The notes under the pieces: generated by a model
The model's input: only the letters and a program-made list of their open reading frames with translations
What the model was told of the DNA's origin: nothing
Databases searched by the model: none
Shown: positions 1 through 12,298 of the stretch, piece after piece
Layout of the letters: each line of letters starts with the position of its first letter
Numbering within the stretch: position 1 is the first letter of the stretch
Translations under genes and position numbers: made by a program
Assembly (NCBI GenBank): GCA_944989445.1
Contig: CALYLW010000060.1
Coordinates: forward strand, 871,959 to 935,958
From: Ampullaceana balthica
Lineage: Eukaryota; Mollusca; Gastropoda; Lymnaeidae
Length of the DNA stretch: 64,000 nt
Reading direction: 5' to 3'

Positions 1-900
1 TATGTATCAATTTAAGTCAAGGTACATCCATTAATAACCCAATAGCATTTTATAGAACTTATTTGATATGGGCAAAAAACGACATTTTGGGCCCCGACCC
101 CTATGAGTGGTTTTTACAACAAAAACTAAAAAATGCCAGAACCCTATACGGAAGTGTATTCAACAGCTTCCCAAAGTTTCATGTCGATCGGTTAAATAGT
201 GCCGGAAGCTAGTGTTTGAAATATTTATATAGCTCATATAAGGAAAAACAACATTAAGGGCCACCATGGCCTAAATGGTGCAAGATGTAAGTTTAAAAAA
301 CAACGTAGATTTCAATCGGGATCATGATGGATATGGTTATTATTTTTTTTTCAAGATCGTGTGAAATCGAATGACGACAAAAATTCTTAAATGATTAATA
401 AAACAAAAACCATCTCATTTCACGACCCCGGCCCGAAGGAATTGACATTAGGAGTTATTTGTGATATAATATTTTACTATAGGCTCTCAAGTTTTTATGT
501 GAAAATGTTTGTCAAGATCAATACATTAACCCAGTATCTAACGCTTAAATTAATTTTTATATAGCAAATATAAGGGGGGAAATAACATTAAGGAGCCCAT
601 AGGCCCAGTCGATGCAAGATGTCAAGTTCGAAACATCTGCGAATTTTAATCAATTTCATCATGGGGACTTAAATCTAAAACGTATACGAAAAAAGACATT
701 TGGGGCCCAAGGCCCCGATGTAATGGACATTGGGAGTTCAGGCCCTATAGTATTTTAATATGGAGTATAAAGTTTTTATATATAAAGTTTGGTTAAGATC
801 GATCCATTTACGCAGTAGCTAAAACTTAAAATAATTTTATATAACACATATAAGCGAAAAACGACATAAAGGGCCCTGAGCGCCCCATGAGTTTTTAAGT
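1..900. repeat. Degenerate ~300 bp direct repeats
   Basis: Three or four diverged copies of one passage recur about 280-325 bases apart. Each has an ATATA-GC-ATATAAG core near 228, 558 and 838, followed by an AACATTAAGG-like or GACATAAAGG stretch and a GGGCCC-rich block (near 90, 260, 597 and 873). The copies are too diverged to define ends. No open frame is conserved between copies, so this looks like old tandem or transposon-derived DNA. Family unknown. Confidence 0.4.
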
Positions 901-1000
901 AATTTTGTTTAACTGTCAGCTCCATTCCGGAAGCGTACTCAACAGTCTCCAAAATTTTCATGGCGATCGGATGAATGGGGTAGTAAGCTATAAAGGACAT

Positions 1001-1045
1001 GCACACGCGCACACACACACATTCACACACACACAGACACATAAT
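1001..1045. repeat. (CA)n microsatellite
   Basis: Imperfect CA dinucleotide run with a few CG, TT and GA interruptions. The short open frames over it on both strands are by-products of low complexity. Confidence 0.85.
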
Positions 1046-1245
1046 TTCATTTGTATATGTATAATTAGAGTTCTAACATACAGGGAAAATATGTAATGTA
1101 TCGATGTGATCTACGGTACAGCCACAGCCTAGATTTTCAGGAACTTTCAGGCGCGATATGTGATGAGTTTTGGGCAATATGAGTTTAATGACCTACTATG
1201 ACACTGAATAATAGATGGATAACATGTAAACAGGAGATGAGTGAG

Positions 1246-1345
1246 CCTGGCAGGACGTAACAAAACAACGAACGTTTCGGCAAAGAGCCTTCCTCAACGA
1301 ACAAACAGTACACAAATAAAACGAATATAAAGAAAAAACAAAAAT
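1246..1345 (-). mobile_element. Solo Penelope-like element terminal fragment
   Basis: About 95 bases closely match the non-coding tail of the Penelope-like element near 32.7 kb. Both contain GGACGTAACA, CGAACGTTTCGGCAAAGAGCC and an ACAAATNAAACGAATA-type stretch. No coding part is present here, so this is a severely truncated copy or a solo terminal repeat. Read on the minus strand, 1254-1298 keeps a hammerhead-like arrangement: TTGAGGA, a GGC/GCC stem, GAA, then ACGT...ACGT-C. Penelope elements are known to carry hammerhead motifs in their terminal repeats. Activity here is not implied. Confidence 0.65.
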
Positions 1346-2180
1346 ATTATACTGAGCTTGAATGAAAATGTCGCTTCAATAGATCATAGAGGTCCCCTCC
1401 TACATTTATTATTATTGGATACATTGAAAACCTACTATAGCTTTATGTTTTAATGACAGGAAACCTATTATTGTTATTATAAATACATTTTTTGTATTAA
1501 ATTTTCAGTGTCGTTGGGTATGTCTGGCTACACTTATCTAACCGTTCGTCTTGTTTAAAAGGCTTTGTACATGAATAGTTAACATGTCAGTGGGTCACAG
1601 ACATTGAATCTTTAGTGCACTTTAACGTGTTAATGGTGTCTCCATGAATCCCTAGCCAGACATTAAAATCCCAAGTGTCTATTTTGGGTGCAGGCATTAA
1701 AAACAATTTTGGGTGGGGCTAGTAAGTAAATTTTTATCTTCTTCTGTAAACGGCGATAACATTTTTAAAATGCTAAAACAAACGCTGCATGTTACTAGTG
1801 TTAAAAGTCTTTGAAAATGCAACCACATGCGTCACAATTCCCGGAAGTATAAACAGATGTGCGTGAATACACGTCCACTAACATGATATAAGTGACGATA
1901 AAAGATTTTGCACCTACAAGCTTGAGTTTTGGGAGAAGTTAGCACTAGCGACTTCTGTATCATTAATGAGATCTCACAGGGTCGCTGCGAGCAGCTCGAG
2001 TGTATTTACAAGTACTTTGGATCATTGTTTGATCTTACGGGAATCTCGTTCAACTATGTCCCCACACCACCAGGTCCTCCACTGGGCATCTCGTGCATCA
2101 TCTGATATACCTCAGTGCATTTTTAAAACGTGATAGGGCACTATTCAGTGCACTTCCTTATCCTTTGCACCCAGCGTGGT
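1346..2180. other. No gene or repeat recognised
   Basis: AT-rich, apparently unique sequence. I see no convincing open frame, splice-bounded exon, RNA gene or transposon end in it. Confidence 0.5.
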
Positions 2181-2500
2181 GTTCATATTTAGGTGCAGTA
2201 ACAGTGGTGTGTAAAAGTGTGGTATAGATGTTGTGTTGTAGCGGTTGTGGTGTTATTATTCTGGTGTATCAGTTGTGTTCTTAAAATTGTGGTGTAGCGA
2301 TTGTGGTGTGGATATTGAGGTATAATTTTTGCGATTTGGATGTTGAGGTATGAGTATCATTGGCGGGGCAATCATGATGTAGATTTTGTGGTGTGGATTT
2401 TGTGTTGTGGATTACTGGTGTTGACCTTTGGAGTTGTCCTTGTGGTACAGATTAGGTTCTAGAGATTGTGTTCCGTTCTGGTTGTACGTTCACATATTGT
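2181..2500. repeat. Diffuse TGTGGTGT-type degenerate repeat
   Basis: GTGGTGT, GTTGTGGTGT and GTGTGGAT words recur irregularly with no fixed period. It resembles a decayed short tandem repeat immediately before the 39 bp array. Confidence 0.45.
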
Positions 2501-2584
2501 GTAGAAATACTTATCACTTATGAAAAACGTGCTGTCTAATTGCAATTCTTCTGAAAAATCCTTCAAACAAGAAAATTTACCTCT

Positions 2585-4795
2585 ATCCTGTGTGGGTAGT
2601 CATCAAGTGTGCCGGGCATGTCGGTCCTGTGTGGCTAGTCATCAAATGTGCCGGGAATGTCGGTCCTGTGTGGCTAGCCATCAAGTGTGCCAGGCATGTC
2701 GGTCCTGTGTGGCTAGTCATCAAGTGTGCCAGGCATGTCGGTCCTGTGTGGCTAGCCATCATTTGAGCCGGGCATGTCGGTGCTGTGTGGGTAGTCATCA
2801 AGTGTGCCAGGCATGTCGGTCCTGTGTGGCTAGCCATCAAGTATGCTGGGCATGTCGGTCCTGTGTGGCTAGTCATCAAGTGTGCTGGCATGTCGGTCCT
2901 GTGTGGGTAGTCATCAAGTGTGCCGGGCATGTCGGTCCTGTGTGGCTAGCCCTCAATTATGCTGGCCATGTCGGTCCTGTGTGGCTAGTCATCAAGTGTG
3001 CGGGCATGTCGGTCCTGTGTGTCTAGTCATCAAGTGTGCCAGGCATGTCGGTCCTGTGTGGCTAGCCATCAAGTGTGCTGGGCATGTCGGTCCTGTGTGG
3101 CTAGTCATCAAGTGTGCCAGGCATGTTGCTCCTGTATGGCTAATCATCATTTGTGCCAGGCATGTCGGTCCTGTGTGGCTAGTCATCAAGTGTGCCGGGC
3201 ATGTCGGTGCTGTGTGGCTAGCCATCAAGTATGCCGGCATGTCGGTCCTGTGTGGCTGGTCATCAAGTGTGCCGGGCATATCGGTCCTGTGTGGCTGGTC
3301 ATCAGGTGTGCCGGGCGTGTCGTTCCTGTGTGGCTACTCATGAAGTGTGCCGGGCATGTCGGTCCTGTGTGGCTGGTCATCAAGTATGCCGGGCATGTCG
3401 GTCCTGTGTGGCTACTCATGAAGTGTACCGGGCATGTCGGTACTGTATGGCTAGTCATCATGTGGGCCGGGCATGTCGGTCCTGTGTGGGTAGTAATCAG
3501 GTGTCCCGGGCATGTCGGTCCTGTGTGGCTAGTTATCAGGTGTGCCGGGCATGTCGGTCCTGTGTGGCTAGTCATCAGGTGTGCCGGGCATGTCGGTCCT
3601 GTGTGGCTAGTCATCAAGTGTACCGGGCATGTCGGTCCTGTGTGGCTAGCCATCAAGTATGCCGGGCATGTCGGTCCTGTGTTGGTAGTCATCAAGTGTG
3701 CCGGGCATGTCGGTTCTGTGTGGCTAGCCATCAAGTATGCCGGGCATGTCGGTCCTGTGTGGCTAGTCATCAAGTGTGCTGGCATGTCGGTCCTGTGTGG
3801 TGGCTAGTCATCAAGTGTGCCGGGCATGTTGCTCCTGTATGGCTAATCATCATTTGTGCCAGGCATGTCGGTCCTGTGTGGCTAGTCATCAAGTGTGCGG
3901 GCATGTCGGTCCTGTGTGACTAGTCATCAAGTGTGCGAGCATGTCGGTCCTGTGTGGCTAGTCATCAAGTGTGCCGGGCATGTCGGTCCTGTGTGGCTAG
4001 TCATCAAGCGTGCCAGGCATGTCGGTCCTGTGTGGCTAGTCATTAAGTGTGCCGGGCATGTCGGTCCTGTGTGGCTAGTCATCAAGTGTGCAGGGCATGT
4101 CGGTCCTGTGTGGCTAGCCATCAAGTATGCTGGGCATGTCGGTCCTGTGTGGCTAGTCATCAAGTATGCCGGCATATCGGTCCTGTGTGGCTCGCCATCA
4201 AGTATGCTGGGCGTGTCGGTCCTGTGTGGCTTGTCATCAAGTGTGCGGGCATGTCGGTCCTGTGTGGCTAGTCATCAAGTGTGCCAGGCATGTCGGTCCT
4301 GTGTGGCTAGCCATCAAGTATGCTGGGCATGTCGGTCCTGTGTGGCTAGTCATCAAGTGTGCCGGGCATGTCGCTCCTGTATGGCTAATCATCATTTGTG
4401 CCAGGCATGTCGGTCCTGTGTGGCTAGTCATCAAGTGTGCGGGCATGTCGGTCCTGTGTGGCTAGTCATCAAGTGTGCGAGCATGTCGGTCCTGTGTGGC
4501 TAGTCATCAAGTGTGCCGGGCATGTCGGTCCTGTGTGGCTAGTCATCAAGTGTGCCAGGCATGTCGGTCCTGTGTGGCTAGTCATCAAGTGTGCCGGGCA
4601 TGTCGGTCCTGTGTGGCTAGTCATCAAGTGTGCCAGGCATGTCGGTCCTGTGTGGCTAGTCATCAAGTGTGCGGGCATGTCGGTCCTGTGTGGCTAGCCA
4701 TCAAGTATGCTGGGCATGTCGGTCCTATGTGGCTAGTCATCAAGTATGCCGGCATATCGGTCCTGTGTGGCTCACCATCAAGTGTGCCGGGCATG
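2585..4795. repeat. 39 bp minisatellite, ~57 copies
   Basis: The unit reads around GTCGGTCCTGTGTGGCTAGT followed by CATCAAGTGTGCCGGGCAT. Because 39 is a multiple of 3 and the unit lacks stops in several frames, long Cys-rich frames (13-residue period, CRSCVASHQV-like) appear on plus and PAHLMTSHTGPTC-like frames on minus. Units of 38 or 42 bases shift the frame many times and no start or splice context stands out, so I do not call a protein. A rare variant unit (GCTCCTGTATGGCTAATCAT) occurs near 3,125, 3,828 and 4,370, which indicates block duplication inside the array. Confidence 0.95.
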
Positions 4796-4829
4796 TCTGA
4801 TGTTGGTCCTGAAGCAATGTTGTATTCGT

Positions 4830-5340
4830 AGGCTAGTGATAGTCAAAGCAGTTATTGAAACATGATTTTGTTTTTTTTGCTTGGTAGGAAGTGTTATGCT
4901 GAATTTAAAAAAAATTTGCTTATTGGATCGCCCAAGACCAGAAATACTTATCCTATATTGCAGTAGTCAGATATGAGTACCTAAGATATTAAACCCTCTT
5001 CTAAATAATCAGATTATGTCTACTCTCATTATCTTCAATTAAATGAAATTGTTTAACTAATGCAATTTCCAACATTAAGCAAAATGTTCACACACCCACA
5101 CAAATTCAGCCGTTTAAGACATCAAAGTTTGAGATCCATCGTAGCGGATATTCCTCCGGGGCAAAATATAAGTCATTTGGGAAACCAGTTTTTGTAGGGA
5201 AGCAATAAATGTGGACCCATAAGAATTTGAAATTGTCTGAAAACTTGTGCAGAGACAAATGGATTAAATCCAACCTCTTCCAGATATGTCAAAGTCGCAC
5301 ATTTGACCTCGGGGCTTAGGACGTGACGTTGATCTAAATG
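4830..5340. other. No gene recognised
   Basis: AT-rich unique-looking spacer between two minisatellites. No supported feature. Confidence 0.5.
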
Positions 5341-7243
5341 AGGCGTGACAAATTAGTCTATCTCCATATGCTAATCGAATATTAGTCTAGTTTTATATGG
5401 CAAAAATTAGTCTAGTTTTTTTTATGGTGGTCAAACAGTCTAGTTCTATATGACAATAACATATTTGTCTAATCGTTTACGATGTTCAAACAATCTAATG
5501 CAATAAGACAATAACATATGTGTCTAGTTCTTTTTTCTTTTTTAATCAAACGGTCTAGTTCTATAAGGCAATCAAAAATTAGTCAAATTCTATATATTAA
5601 TTTAACATTAGTCTATTTCTGAATGGTTATCTAAAAGTATCCTTGTAAATTAGTCTTGCTCTATATGGTAATCTATATTAGTCTAGTTCTATATGGTAAC
5701 CTAAAATTAGCCTTGTTCTATATGATAACCTAAAATTAGCCTTGTTATATATGGTAATATAAAATTAGTTTTGCTCTACATGATAATCTAAGATAAGCCT
5801 TGTTCTACATGATAATCTAAAATAAGCCTTGTTCTATATGGTAACCTAAAATAAGCCTTGTTCTATATGGTAATCTAAAATAAGCCTTGTTCTATATGGT
5901 AGCCTAAAATAAGCCTTGCTCTATATGATAATCTAAAATAAGCCTTGTTCTATATGATAATCTAAAATAAGCATTGTTCTATATGATAATCTAAAATAAG
6001 CCTTGTTCTACATGTTAATGTAAAATAAGCCTTGTTCTATATAGTAATATAAAATTTGTTTTGCTCTACATGATAATCTAAAATAAGCCTTGTTCTACAT
6101 GTTAATCTAAAATAAGCCTTGTTCTATATGGTAATATAAAATTAGTTTTGCTCTATATGATAATCTAAAATAAGCCTTGTTCTACATGATAATCTAAAAT
6201 AAGCCTTGTTCTATATGGTAATCTAAAATAAGCCTTGTTCTACATGATAATCTAAAATAAGCCTTGTTCCATATGGTAATCTAAAATAAGCCTTGTTCTA
6301 TATGATAATCTAAAATAAGCCTTGTTCTATATGGTAATCTAAAATAAGCCTTGTTCTACATGATAATCTAAAATAAGCCTTGTTCTATTTGATAATCTAC
6401 AATAAGCCTTGTTCTATATGGTAATCTAAAATAAGCCTTGTTCTACATGATAATCTAAAATAAGCCTTGTTCTATATGGTAATCTAAAATAAGCCTTGTT
6501 CTATATGGTAATCTAAAATAAGCCTTGTTCTATATGGAAATCTAAAATAAGCCTTGTTCTATATGGTAATCTAAAATAAGCCTTGTTCTATATGGTAATC
6601 TAAAATAAGCCTTGTTCTATATGGTAATCTAAAATAAGCCTTGTTCTATATGGTAATCTAAAATAAGCCTTCTTCTACATGTTAATCTAAAATAAGCATT
6701 GTTCTATATGGTAATCTAACATAAGCCTTGTTCTATATGGTAATCTAAAATAAGCCTTGTTCTATATGGTAATCTAAAATAAGCCTTGTTCTATATGGTA
6801 ATCTAAAATAAGCCTTGTTCTATATGGTAATCTAAAATAAGCCTTGTTCTATATGATAATCTAAAATAATCCGTGTTCTATATGGTAATATAAAATTAGT
6901 TTTGCTCTACATGATAATCTAAAATAAGCCTTGTTCTACATGTTAATCTAAAATAAGCATTGTTCTATATAGTAATATAAAATTAGTTTTGCTCTAAATG
7001 ATAATCTAAAATAAGCCTTGTTCTACATGATAATCTAAAATAAGCCTTGTTCTATATGATAATCTAAAATTAAAATAAGCCTTGTTCTATATGATAATCT
7101 AAAATAAGCCTTGTTCTATATGATAATCTAAAATAAGCCTTGTTCTACATGTTAATCTAAAATAAGCCGTGTTCTACATGATAATCTAAAATAAGCCGTG
7201 TTCTACATGATAATCTAAAATAAGCCTTGTTCTATATGTTAAT
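5341..7243. repeat. 29 bp minisatellite, ~55-60 copies
   Basis: The unit centres on AATAAGCCTTGTTCTATATG followed by GTAATCTAA. The left part (5,341-5,640) is decayed (TTAGTCTAGTTCTATATGG) and the right part is homogeneous. Variants alternate TATATGGTAAT with TACATGATAAT, and a rarer AATATAAAATTAGTTTTGC variant marks block duplications near 5,755, 6,050, 6,130, 6,890 and 6,970. The period is not a multiple of 3, so no long frame forms. Confidence 0.95.
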
Positions 7244-7289
7244 CAAAGAGTTATCGTGGCTTGGATGTGGAGAGTAAAGCCCGTGGGGT

Positions 7290-7298
7290 TATAAAAGG
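7290..7298 (+). promoter_or_regulatory. TATA-box-like TATAAAAGG
   Basis: A consensus TATA motif lies in GC-richer flanks (GTGGGGT before, CGAG after), just downstream of the 29 bp array. No gene is recognised downstream on plus before the HINE-like element at 7,572, so this is a weak candidate. Confidence 0.2.
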
Positions 7299-7571
7299 CG
7301 AGAATTTCAGCAATGTTCTAATTGTCATTCATCTATATTCATGAACCTCTGGGCAGATGGTGGCTGAGACTAAATAACGTGCTTCATTGAACAGACGGGT
7401 CAAATCTGTATCTTTATGTAACTGTCATTACGGCTATGTGAGGTCAAGGTCAACTTACTATTACACTGAAACTTCCTGCCTTAATTCTCATTCGGAATCG
7501 GGGAATAAAAGAAAGAAGTTATATATTTCCCGTGAAGCATTACGAATTTTCTCTCAAAGTTATTAACTTTT

Positions 7572-8080
7572 TAAATCCCTTATATTGAATTCACCGCCCT
7601 CTCATTCGTCGTCCCGCGACTGGTCCCGCTACGCCCGTCCGCCCGCGACGCCCGTAAAGTCAAAAATGACCCACTTCCAGTGAAGCCATCGACCTGAAAT
7701 TTGGCACACGGACCCGTCTCACCTAACAATGCATCGTATCAAAATTTCAGATCGATCGAACGTACCGTAATTAAATTAATGCATTTTAGATAATTAAACT
7801 AAAAATGCATATAAATATAGATAATTAAACTAATATAAATCACTATTTAGAATGTTTAGTTTGTCGTCTGCTAGAGTGTTGACCTAGCACCTATATTTAG
7901 CGGCAGGGGAGATAATTTCGGTTTCAGTCTGGAACCGTCTCTCTCTGTCGTTCGTCGTGCCCGTCCGCGACGCCCGACGCGGTGACAAGACCTTTCCCCT
8001 CTCCTACCCCCCCCCCGGGTTAAAAGCAAATATAAGGGATTTATAGTCAAAAACTTTGTTTTTACGGGGTTGTTTTATTA
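7572..8080 (+). mobile_element. HINE-like (Helentron-derived) single copy
   Basis: The left end TAAATCCCTTATAT is matched in reverse complement by ATATAAGGGATTTA about 45 bases before the right end. This is followed by a small hairpin (AAAAAC-TTT-GTTTTT) and a right tip ACGGGGTTGTTTTATT. An asymmetric inverted end, a 3' stem-loop and a T-rich tip are the layout described for non-autonomous Helentrons. The interior has the shared CTGAAATTTGGCACAC and ATCAAAATTTCAGATCGATC arms. No coding capacity. Family assignment is inference from structure. Confidence 0.6.
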
Positions 8081-8752
8081 CACGCTCAAGTTCAACGCTC
8101 CTACTCCAAGAATTAGTCAGCTAATAACTTTCTGTGACACGCAACAGTGAATGACAGCTGTTGACGTCAGACATGACACCATGAGTTGACGTAACAGGTG
8201 TCTTTTTTCCTCGTTGCTTTAAGTCACCAGTCCTTAGAAGTGTTGAAATATTCAATCTGTTTAAGCTAACACGAGTCATGTGGTTCAGTTAAGTTGGACT
8301 TACTTTACTCCACACCAGAGCTGGACATTACCTTGAGAGCCGGACATTTGACAAATGATTGACGTGTTTTTGTCATTTATCGGCCTGGAAGACTTCACAT
8401 CTCATGACGTAATGTCATTTTTTACAACATTTTCTAATATATAAATATTTTTTAAGAATGTTGTTTCAAGATACATATAGAAGTAACAATTAGTCACAAT
8501 ACCTTTGCAGTTTTTTTTACTATAATACATTTGTAAACATTTTGTTTCTAAGTTGACTCAAATTAATTGAAATTTAATAAATGTCTATTGATATAAGTTC
8601 TATCAGAATATTTGATCACAGTCTGAATGAAAACGACCCAGCCAAATGCCTAGGATATTTATTTCATGAAATGAGAAGCAATTTTATAGAAAGTGGTATA
8701 CTTTTTACTAAAAGAAATGTACAAAGACAATCAGACAATATTAACATTCTTC

Positions 8753-8830
8753 CTTTGACCTGAGTAGAGTAGTGACCTTTGACCTGAGTAGAGTAGTGAC
8801 CTTTGACCTGAGTAGGGTAGTGACCTTGGT
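8753..8830. repeat. 24 bp repeat, 3 copies
   Basis: TTTGACCTGAGTAGAGTAGT followed by GACC is repeated three times with one base change (AGAGTAG to AGGGTAG). The short open frames on either side are not supported as genes. Confidence 0.85.
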
Positions 8831-8954
8831 AAGGGGTGGGGTCCGTGATGCCGACTCTGACTAAACAAAAGTGAAGAACAAGATAACATTCAGTCAAGTC
8901 AAATGAAGTAGAGTTCATTTATTTCTTACGTTTTCAGTCTTCACTTGAGAGATA

Positions 8955-10200
8955 CCCGCCCAACTGGATGAAACAAGAAAGACGAATGTCTGTTTACCAA
9001 CTGGATGAAACAAGAAAGACGAATGTCTGTTTACCAACTGGATGAAACAAGAAAGACGAATGTCTGTTTACCAACTGACTTAAACAAGAAAGACGAATGT
9101 CTGTTTACCAACTGACTGAAACAAGAAAGACGAATGTCTGTTTACCAACTGGATGAAACAAGAAAGACGAATGTCTGTTTACCAACTGACTGAAACAAGA
9201 AAGACGAATGTCTGTTTACCAACTGACTGAAACAAGAAAGACGAATGTCTGTTTACCAACTGACTGAAACAAGAAAGACGAATGTCTGTTTACCAACTGG
9301 ATGAAACAAGAAAGACGAATGTCTGTTTACCAACTGACTGAAACAAGAAAGACGAATGTCTGTTTACCAACTGACTTAAACAAGAAAGACGAATGTCTGT
9401 TTACCAACTGACTGAAACAAGAAAGACGAATGTCTGTTTACCAACTGGATGAAACAAGAAAGACGAATGTCTGTTTACCAACTGACTGAAACAAGAAAGA
9501 CGAATGTCTGTTTACCAACTGACTTAAACAAGAAAGACGAATGTCTGTTTACCAACTGACTTAAACAAGAAAGACGAATGTCTGTTTACCAACTGGATGA
9601 AACAAGAAAGACGAATGTCTGTTTACCAACTGACTTAAACAAGAAAGACGAATGTCTGTTTACCAACTGACTTAAACAAGAAAGACGAATGTCTGTTTAC
9701 CAACTGGATGAAACAAGAAAGACGAATGTCTGTTTACCAACTGACTGAAACAAGAAAGACGAATGTCTGTTTACCAACTGACTGAAACAAGAAAGACGAA
9801 TGTCTGTTTACCAACTGACTGAAACAAGAAAGACGAATGTCTGTTTACCAACTGACTTAAACAAGAAAGACGAATGTCTGTTTACCAACTGACTTAAACA
9901 AGAAAGACGAATGTCTGTTTACCAACTGGATGAAACAAGAAAGACGAATGTCTGTTTACCAACTGACTTAAACAAGAAAGACGAATGTCTGTTTACCAAC
10001 TGACTTAAACAAGAAAGACGAATGTCTGTTTACCAACTGACTGAAACAAGAAAGACGAATGTCTGTTTACCAACTGACTAAAACAAGAAAGGCGAATGTC
10101 TGTTGACCAACTGACTGAAACAAGAAAGAAGAATATCTGTTTAAAAACTGACCGAAACAAGAAAGAAGAATGTCTGTAACCAATTTGCTGAAACAAGATT
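8955..10200. repeat. 37 bp minisatellite, ~34 copies
   Basis: The unit contains AACAAGAAAGACGAATGTCT and GTTTACCAACTG. Three sub-types differ at one site (GGATGAAA, GACTGAAA, GACTTAAA) and follow each other in recurring order, so blocks of units were copied together. The right edge (10,080-10,200) decays and abuts the 3' end of the exon-like segment on minus. Confidence 0.95.
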
Positions 10201-10259
10201 GAATAATATATGCCATATATTTCATTGGCAGACAATTGTTCTTTGAGGAAATAAATTCA

Positions 10260-10915
10260 TCATCTAAAATAATACCCGTTATAGAACCTAATATGACATG
10301 ATACAAAGCAAGCCAATGATGGATTAACAAATATCGCGAGATAAGAGACAACTAGGCATGGATTCTTCAATGACCTTAGATACTTTATGATGTAGTCTAT
10401 GGCAATGTTTGAGAATCTCTGTTCTCCCGTTGAAATGAACACTCCCGAGAGGATCCAGAATGCATGTAAGACGGAGTGACGCTTGAAATCAGGTAGCCAG
10501 CTCAATCTCCTGGCCGAGTACTTGAACATGTCGTCTGAGTACAACACTTGGCTCAAGTTCTTCAGACTGTCAGGATTCACATGAAGAAGGTGAAATTTTG
10601 ACGTACCCCTTCTTAAAGTTGAAAATTCCAGCTCCGCTTACATCATCATATGACGTTAATGGGTTGGTGGGGGGCGTGAAACAAACATGACGGAACAAGA
10701 ATCCAGCGGCGTATACAAAGTGGGTTGGCGCTGTAAGCCAACGATCGTTCATTATGTTTAAGAAGGTGAGACGGATATTGAAGGATGGTCGCCTCCAATT
10801 GTATGTGTCAGTCCAAAAGTGCTGTCTGTATCTAAATAAACAACCTCCTTGTTCCATGTGACATTTGAACAAAACGCATTTGGCATATGCGAAATCATCA
10901 TAAAACGGGTATGCT
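10260..10915 (-). pseudogene. Unrecognised terminal exon with one frameshift
   Basis: I do not recognise the family. On minus, a T-rich tract ending ACTGCAG at 10,922-10,916 is a good splice acceptor. The frame is then open for about 100 codons (AYPFYDDFAYAKC..., FRYRQHFWTDTYNWRR, PTHFVYAAGFLFRHVCF). Removing one G from the four-G run at 10,606-10,609 joins it to a second open stretch (FHLLHVNPDSLKNLSQ, ARRLSWLPDFKRHSVLHAF) that ends in TGA at 10,260, about 218 codons in all. The composition is complex (many W, Y, F, C and H), unlike the repeat frames around it. It may be the last exon of a host gene with an assembly error, or a young pseudogene. No upstream exon is visible. Confidence 0.5.
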
Positions 10916-10929
10916 CTGCAGTAAAAAAA

Positions 10930-11497
10930 AACAAAAACCTTTTAAATTATGTTACATTGAAAGCAGTTGTTTTACTTAACATGGTAGCTACTAATAGTAT
11001 AGGGAACCAAGACTCTGACAAATAGATGATTTGTGAGTTGATGAACAAATGGGACAAATTTAACGGAAGCTGTCTTTACAACTTTTCAACTTGCTGGTGG
11101 TAGCCGAAGTTCTACTCAGGCGCTAGCATTTCGCCTTCTAGAGATATATCGGGAAAAAAAATTCGTGGCAACCCGGAGAAGTGGGGGAGGGCGGGCTCTA
11201 GGTGTACGTATACATCAAGAATGACGTCACCTCTTATCGCATGTCCTACTCTCATACTCTGTAATATTCTTTTACTCTGAGGCATCACGGTACTTCAGGT
11301 TTTTTGGGGATCAAACAAGACGGTGTTTTAGATGGTCTGAGTCTGCGAGATAGAGACAGAGAAACAGAGAGGGGCGTAGAGCGGGACGCAAGCTGGGATG
11401 AATGACATCACAACATAGTACGGTTTGGCAGTCGAAAGAAAACCTTCAATAAAAGGGAAACTAAAGAAAAAATTTAACATGGTGGGATGTAGTACCA
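10930..11497. other. No gene recognised
   Basis: If the 10.3-10.9 kb exon is real, this would be its intron on minus. I find no further exon. There is a GA-rich patch near 11,350. Confidence 0.4.
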
Positions 11498-11505
11498 GGT
11501 GGGAC

Positions 11506-11691
11506 TAGGGTTACCAAATCCCACAACCTCGAACCCGGGAGATTATAAAATTGCAAACATTACTACACTTAACAAAACAATTATTTTAACATATTACAAT
11601 TTATATCTCCCGGGTCATAGTTAACCGGGAGACGGGACATGAAAGCCGATTCCGGGAGATTCCCGGCAAAAAAATGGAGTTGTCAACCCTA
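11506..11691. mobile_element. hAT-type MITE, 186 bp
   Basis: The ends TAGGGTTACCAA and TTGTCAACCCTA are imperfect inverted repeats. A perfect 8 bp target duplication GGTGGGAC flanks them at 11,498-11,505 and 11,692-11,699. The interior has CCCGGGAGATT and its complement near both ends. An 8 bp duplication points to the hAT superfamily. No coding capacity. Confidence 0.85.
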
Positions 11692-11699
11692 GGTGGGAC

Positions 11700-12298
11700 G
11701 CAGGGTTATAGGTATACATCGGAAAGCGTAGGAGACTGAGTGTCTAGCAATATGATGATGTTTCAGGGAAGCACGAGGACGCCATATTGTCGGGTCGTAA
11801 AGCCTTCTCTCAAAAAGACCAAAACGACATAACGACATGCCATATCTTGGAATAAGAACGTGCATTTTGGAGGAAAAAATGTATACAACTTATAAAAATG
11901 GTTCGATCTATATTTGAACTCTTATCAAGAATCTGGAAATCTAATCAAAAGATAATGTTCAAACCATGTATCATGAACGTTTCATTGACAAGTTTCATTG
12001 TACCAGGACGTGATTGCGTCTGAAGACATGGTAGGAGTCTTGTAAACATTGGTACAATTGACGCTGTGTTTCTATTAGGTCATTGGCCACTTCTTTGGGG
12101 TGCTTCTTCAAAGCAAACCAAACAAAAATAATGGAATAAAAACAAAAAAATAATATTTTTTTATTTATAAATTAAGAAAACATTAAAAATAAAATTCAAT
12201 CTACAAAGAGTAGAACTTCTTAGAGCATTTACTAAAATTAAGGTCATCGGAAAATTAAGATGAGTACTAAACATAACCTAAAGATTTGAAATGAATGC
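11700..12298. other. No gene recognised
   Basis: AT-rich stretch with an A-rich patch near 12,120-12,190. No supported feature. Confidence 0.5.

Noticed and set aside
2585..4795. CRISPR array
   Set aside because: Units are contiguous with no unique spacers, and the genome is eukaryotic. The same applies to the other regular arrays.
2520..4831. Long Cys-rich open frames on both strands
   Set aside because: Produced by a stop-free 39 bp unit. Unit-length changes break the frame and no unique coding flank exists.
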